From Plasmodiophora brassicae (Eukaryota; Endomyxa; Phytomyxea; Plasmodiophorida; Plasmodiophoridae): a DNA stretch of 64,000 nucleotides. The notes under the pieces were generated by a model. It had not been told where the DNA came from. It made no database searches and saw only the letters and a list, made by a program, of their open reading frames with translations. The stretch covers positions 620,001 to 684,000 of the forward strand of contig JASFAU010000016.1 in assembly GCA_039704465.1 (NCBI GenBank), given 5' to 3'. Made by a program: the position numbers and the translations under genes. Positions within the stretch are counted from its first letter, which is position 1. Every line of letters begins with the position of its first letter. Shown here in pieces: positions 62,404 through 64,000 of this stretch.

Positions 62404-63954
62404 CTACAGTGCCAGTGCCTCCAGCGAGACACATGATGGCGATGATGGTCGAATGCGCTTGAGCTCCTCGTTGGCAATATCGAGCCGCTCTTGCAGCGGT
62501 CGTACTATGCTTGCGTAGCCAGGTACATGGGTACGCATCCAGTTGGCCGCCCACAGAAACTGCTGCAGGTCCTTAGCGGTCTTCGGGCGTGGCATGCTGG
62601 TCAGCGCCTCGATCCGTTTTGGATCATGCTGAACCCCATCTCGCGAGTATATCCTGCCGCACCACTTCAACTCGCGAGCGAACAACGTGCACTTGTTCGG
62701 GTTCAGCTTCAGGTTGCGCTCGCGACACCGCTCCAGCACCCGTGTCAGTTGATGAAGAAGATCTTCCTCCGACTTCGCGAATCCAAGTATGTCGTCAATC
62801 CAGATGAGCAAATTCTCCTTCATGTCGTCGAAGATAGCTGCCATTCGGGCATGGAACTGAACCGCCGAATTCATTCCTCCTTGAATGCTCCTCGTAGGCG
62901 TGAATACAGCGTCGTCCGTCATGAAGCTGAAGATTTCCTGACACTCCTTGGCCAAAGGCATCAGCCAGAAGCCCTTGAAAGCGTCAATCGTGAAGAAACA
63001 GGTCATGCCGGAGAGCTTGCGCGTAACAGACTCAACATTCGGCATCGGCCATGCTGTGGGAACACACCGTGCGTTCACCTGACGAAGGTCGACACATAGA
63101 CGATAGCCATCGCCTTTGGGTTTCTTGACGACTAGGACTGGACTTGCCCATCGCGAGTTCATGTTCATGTAGACAAGACCGTTCTCCTTCAGCATACAGA
63201 TCATGTCGTCTAGGAACTCCTTCTGCTTTGGATTGTAGAACCGAGGCTTGCACCGGTACGGAGTAGCGTCCTGCTTGAGTTGTGTTACCATCGGTTCGAC
63301 ATCGACAGGCTTATCTTGACCCAGACGCGTGCGGAATTCGTTCAGATGTCGTCGCAAGATCAGTCGTAGCTTAGCAACTCCTTGACGAGACATGCCGTTG
63401 AGACGTGCTTATTGTACCATCCGGTTACAGGAAGCTTCGATCTCGTGAGCATAGATCGGTCCCAAGTCAACTTCACTTGATGATGGTTCCATAGAGTCCA
63501 ACTCTGGTACTGGGTAGTGATCTCCTCGTAACGATGCCATTCTCGCGGCAATTCGCCTCACGGTCTCGATACAATCGACATCGACTGCGGCACATCCTGA
63601 GAGCGTATCCATCTCGGTGCATCCTGACGCGATGATGTTCTCGAGTTGCTGACGCGGATTGATGCCGAGAGTCGATAGCAGATTGTCACCGAACAAGATC
63701 ACAGGAATCGTATCGCAGACGTAGTAGGTCACATGATACAGCGTCAAATTGCCAACTTCGGTCTCCAGGATCGTGACTGGAACTTGCACCGTTCGCGTTA
63801 TCGTTCCGATAACTTTGCCTTCTGCTGAGGTGACGTCTCGTTGCTGAACGTCGCGGAATGTTGCCTCTTTCAACTGGACAGCGATGTGGCCAGGCATGTT
63901 GCCCCCACGGCAGCCGGAATCCAACTCGTACGGAACACGTATGCCTTCCAGCAC
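62404..63954 (-). mobile_element. Ty3/gypsy protease-RT fragment (element D), truncated
   Basis: Minus strand. 63954-63409 is the protease (VPYELDSGCRGG) with the same downstream text as element B. 63393-62404 is RT (YRLCVDLRQVNARC, FTIDAFKGFWLMPL, LLIWIDDILGFA) and stops after the thumb (LQQFLWAANWM). RNase H and integrase are missing. The two frames are offset by one, near 63400. Confidence 0.85.
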
Positions 63955-64000
63955 TACGCGTTGAAGATCATCGGCAGTCTCAGCTTATCCCCGGATAGAC

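Overview
The window is nuclear DNA of a eukaryote, most likely a free-living protist. Coding sequence on both strands is cut by short GT-AG introns (mostly 50-80 nt), and there are cytosolic ribosomal proteins (uL6, eS21), a TBC-domain GTPase activator, a Skp1-type GT60 glycosyltransferase, secreted and receptor-like LRR proteins and a DYW-type PPR protein. DYW proteins outside plants are known from some protists, including Acanthamoeba and Physarum, so an amoebozoan or similar protist is plausible. The species cannot be named from the sequence.

Positions 1-20214 are a compact, GC-rich gene region. In order: the 3' end of a PPR-DYW gene (+); a four-exon BUB2-like TBC gene (-); a CUB-EGF-tyrosinase (+); a tiny secreted protein (+); two adjacent LRR genes (+), built from exons that mostly hold one or two 24-residue repeats with phase-2 introns; a small secreted protein (+); a seven-exon potassium channel with a cyclic-nucleotide-binding domain (-); a CAP/SCP secreted protein (+); an acidic unknown (-); the uL6/eS21 head-to-head pair; an RWD membrane protein (+); and a three-exon GT60 transferase (-). 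For the multi-exon genes I solved the exon joins by phase. In each solved case the total coding length is a multiple of three.

Positions 20215-35000 are mainly Ty3/gypsy-type retrotransposon sequence with chromodomain integrases, in at least four copies that are broken, nested or joined to one another. One copy carries a 1.2-kb GC-rich insert in gag.

Positions 35000-64000 are a mosaic. It holds a coiled-coil gene, a Helitron helicase remnant, a tandem family of unknown genes (one split by a 72-bp perfect-arm palindrome with a GGTT duplication), a USP-like fragment, a secreted unknown, a piggyBac-like transposase whose gene also carries SAP and PD-(D/E)XK nuclease domains, a CACTA-like transposase remnant, two tRNA-like units, a DD34E Tc1/mariner gene, a complete-looking CACTA-like transposon (53326-60194) with matching termini and a CTT target duplication, a copia-gag-like ORF, and another Ty3 fragment at the right edge.

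The most unusual signals are the exon-per-repeat LRR gene, the intact CACTA-like element with mirrored subterminal minisatellites, two families of roughly 70-bp palindromic insertions, and a recurrent 15-bp palindrome near TATA-like sequences.
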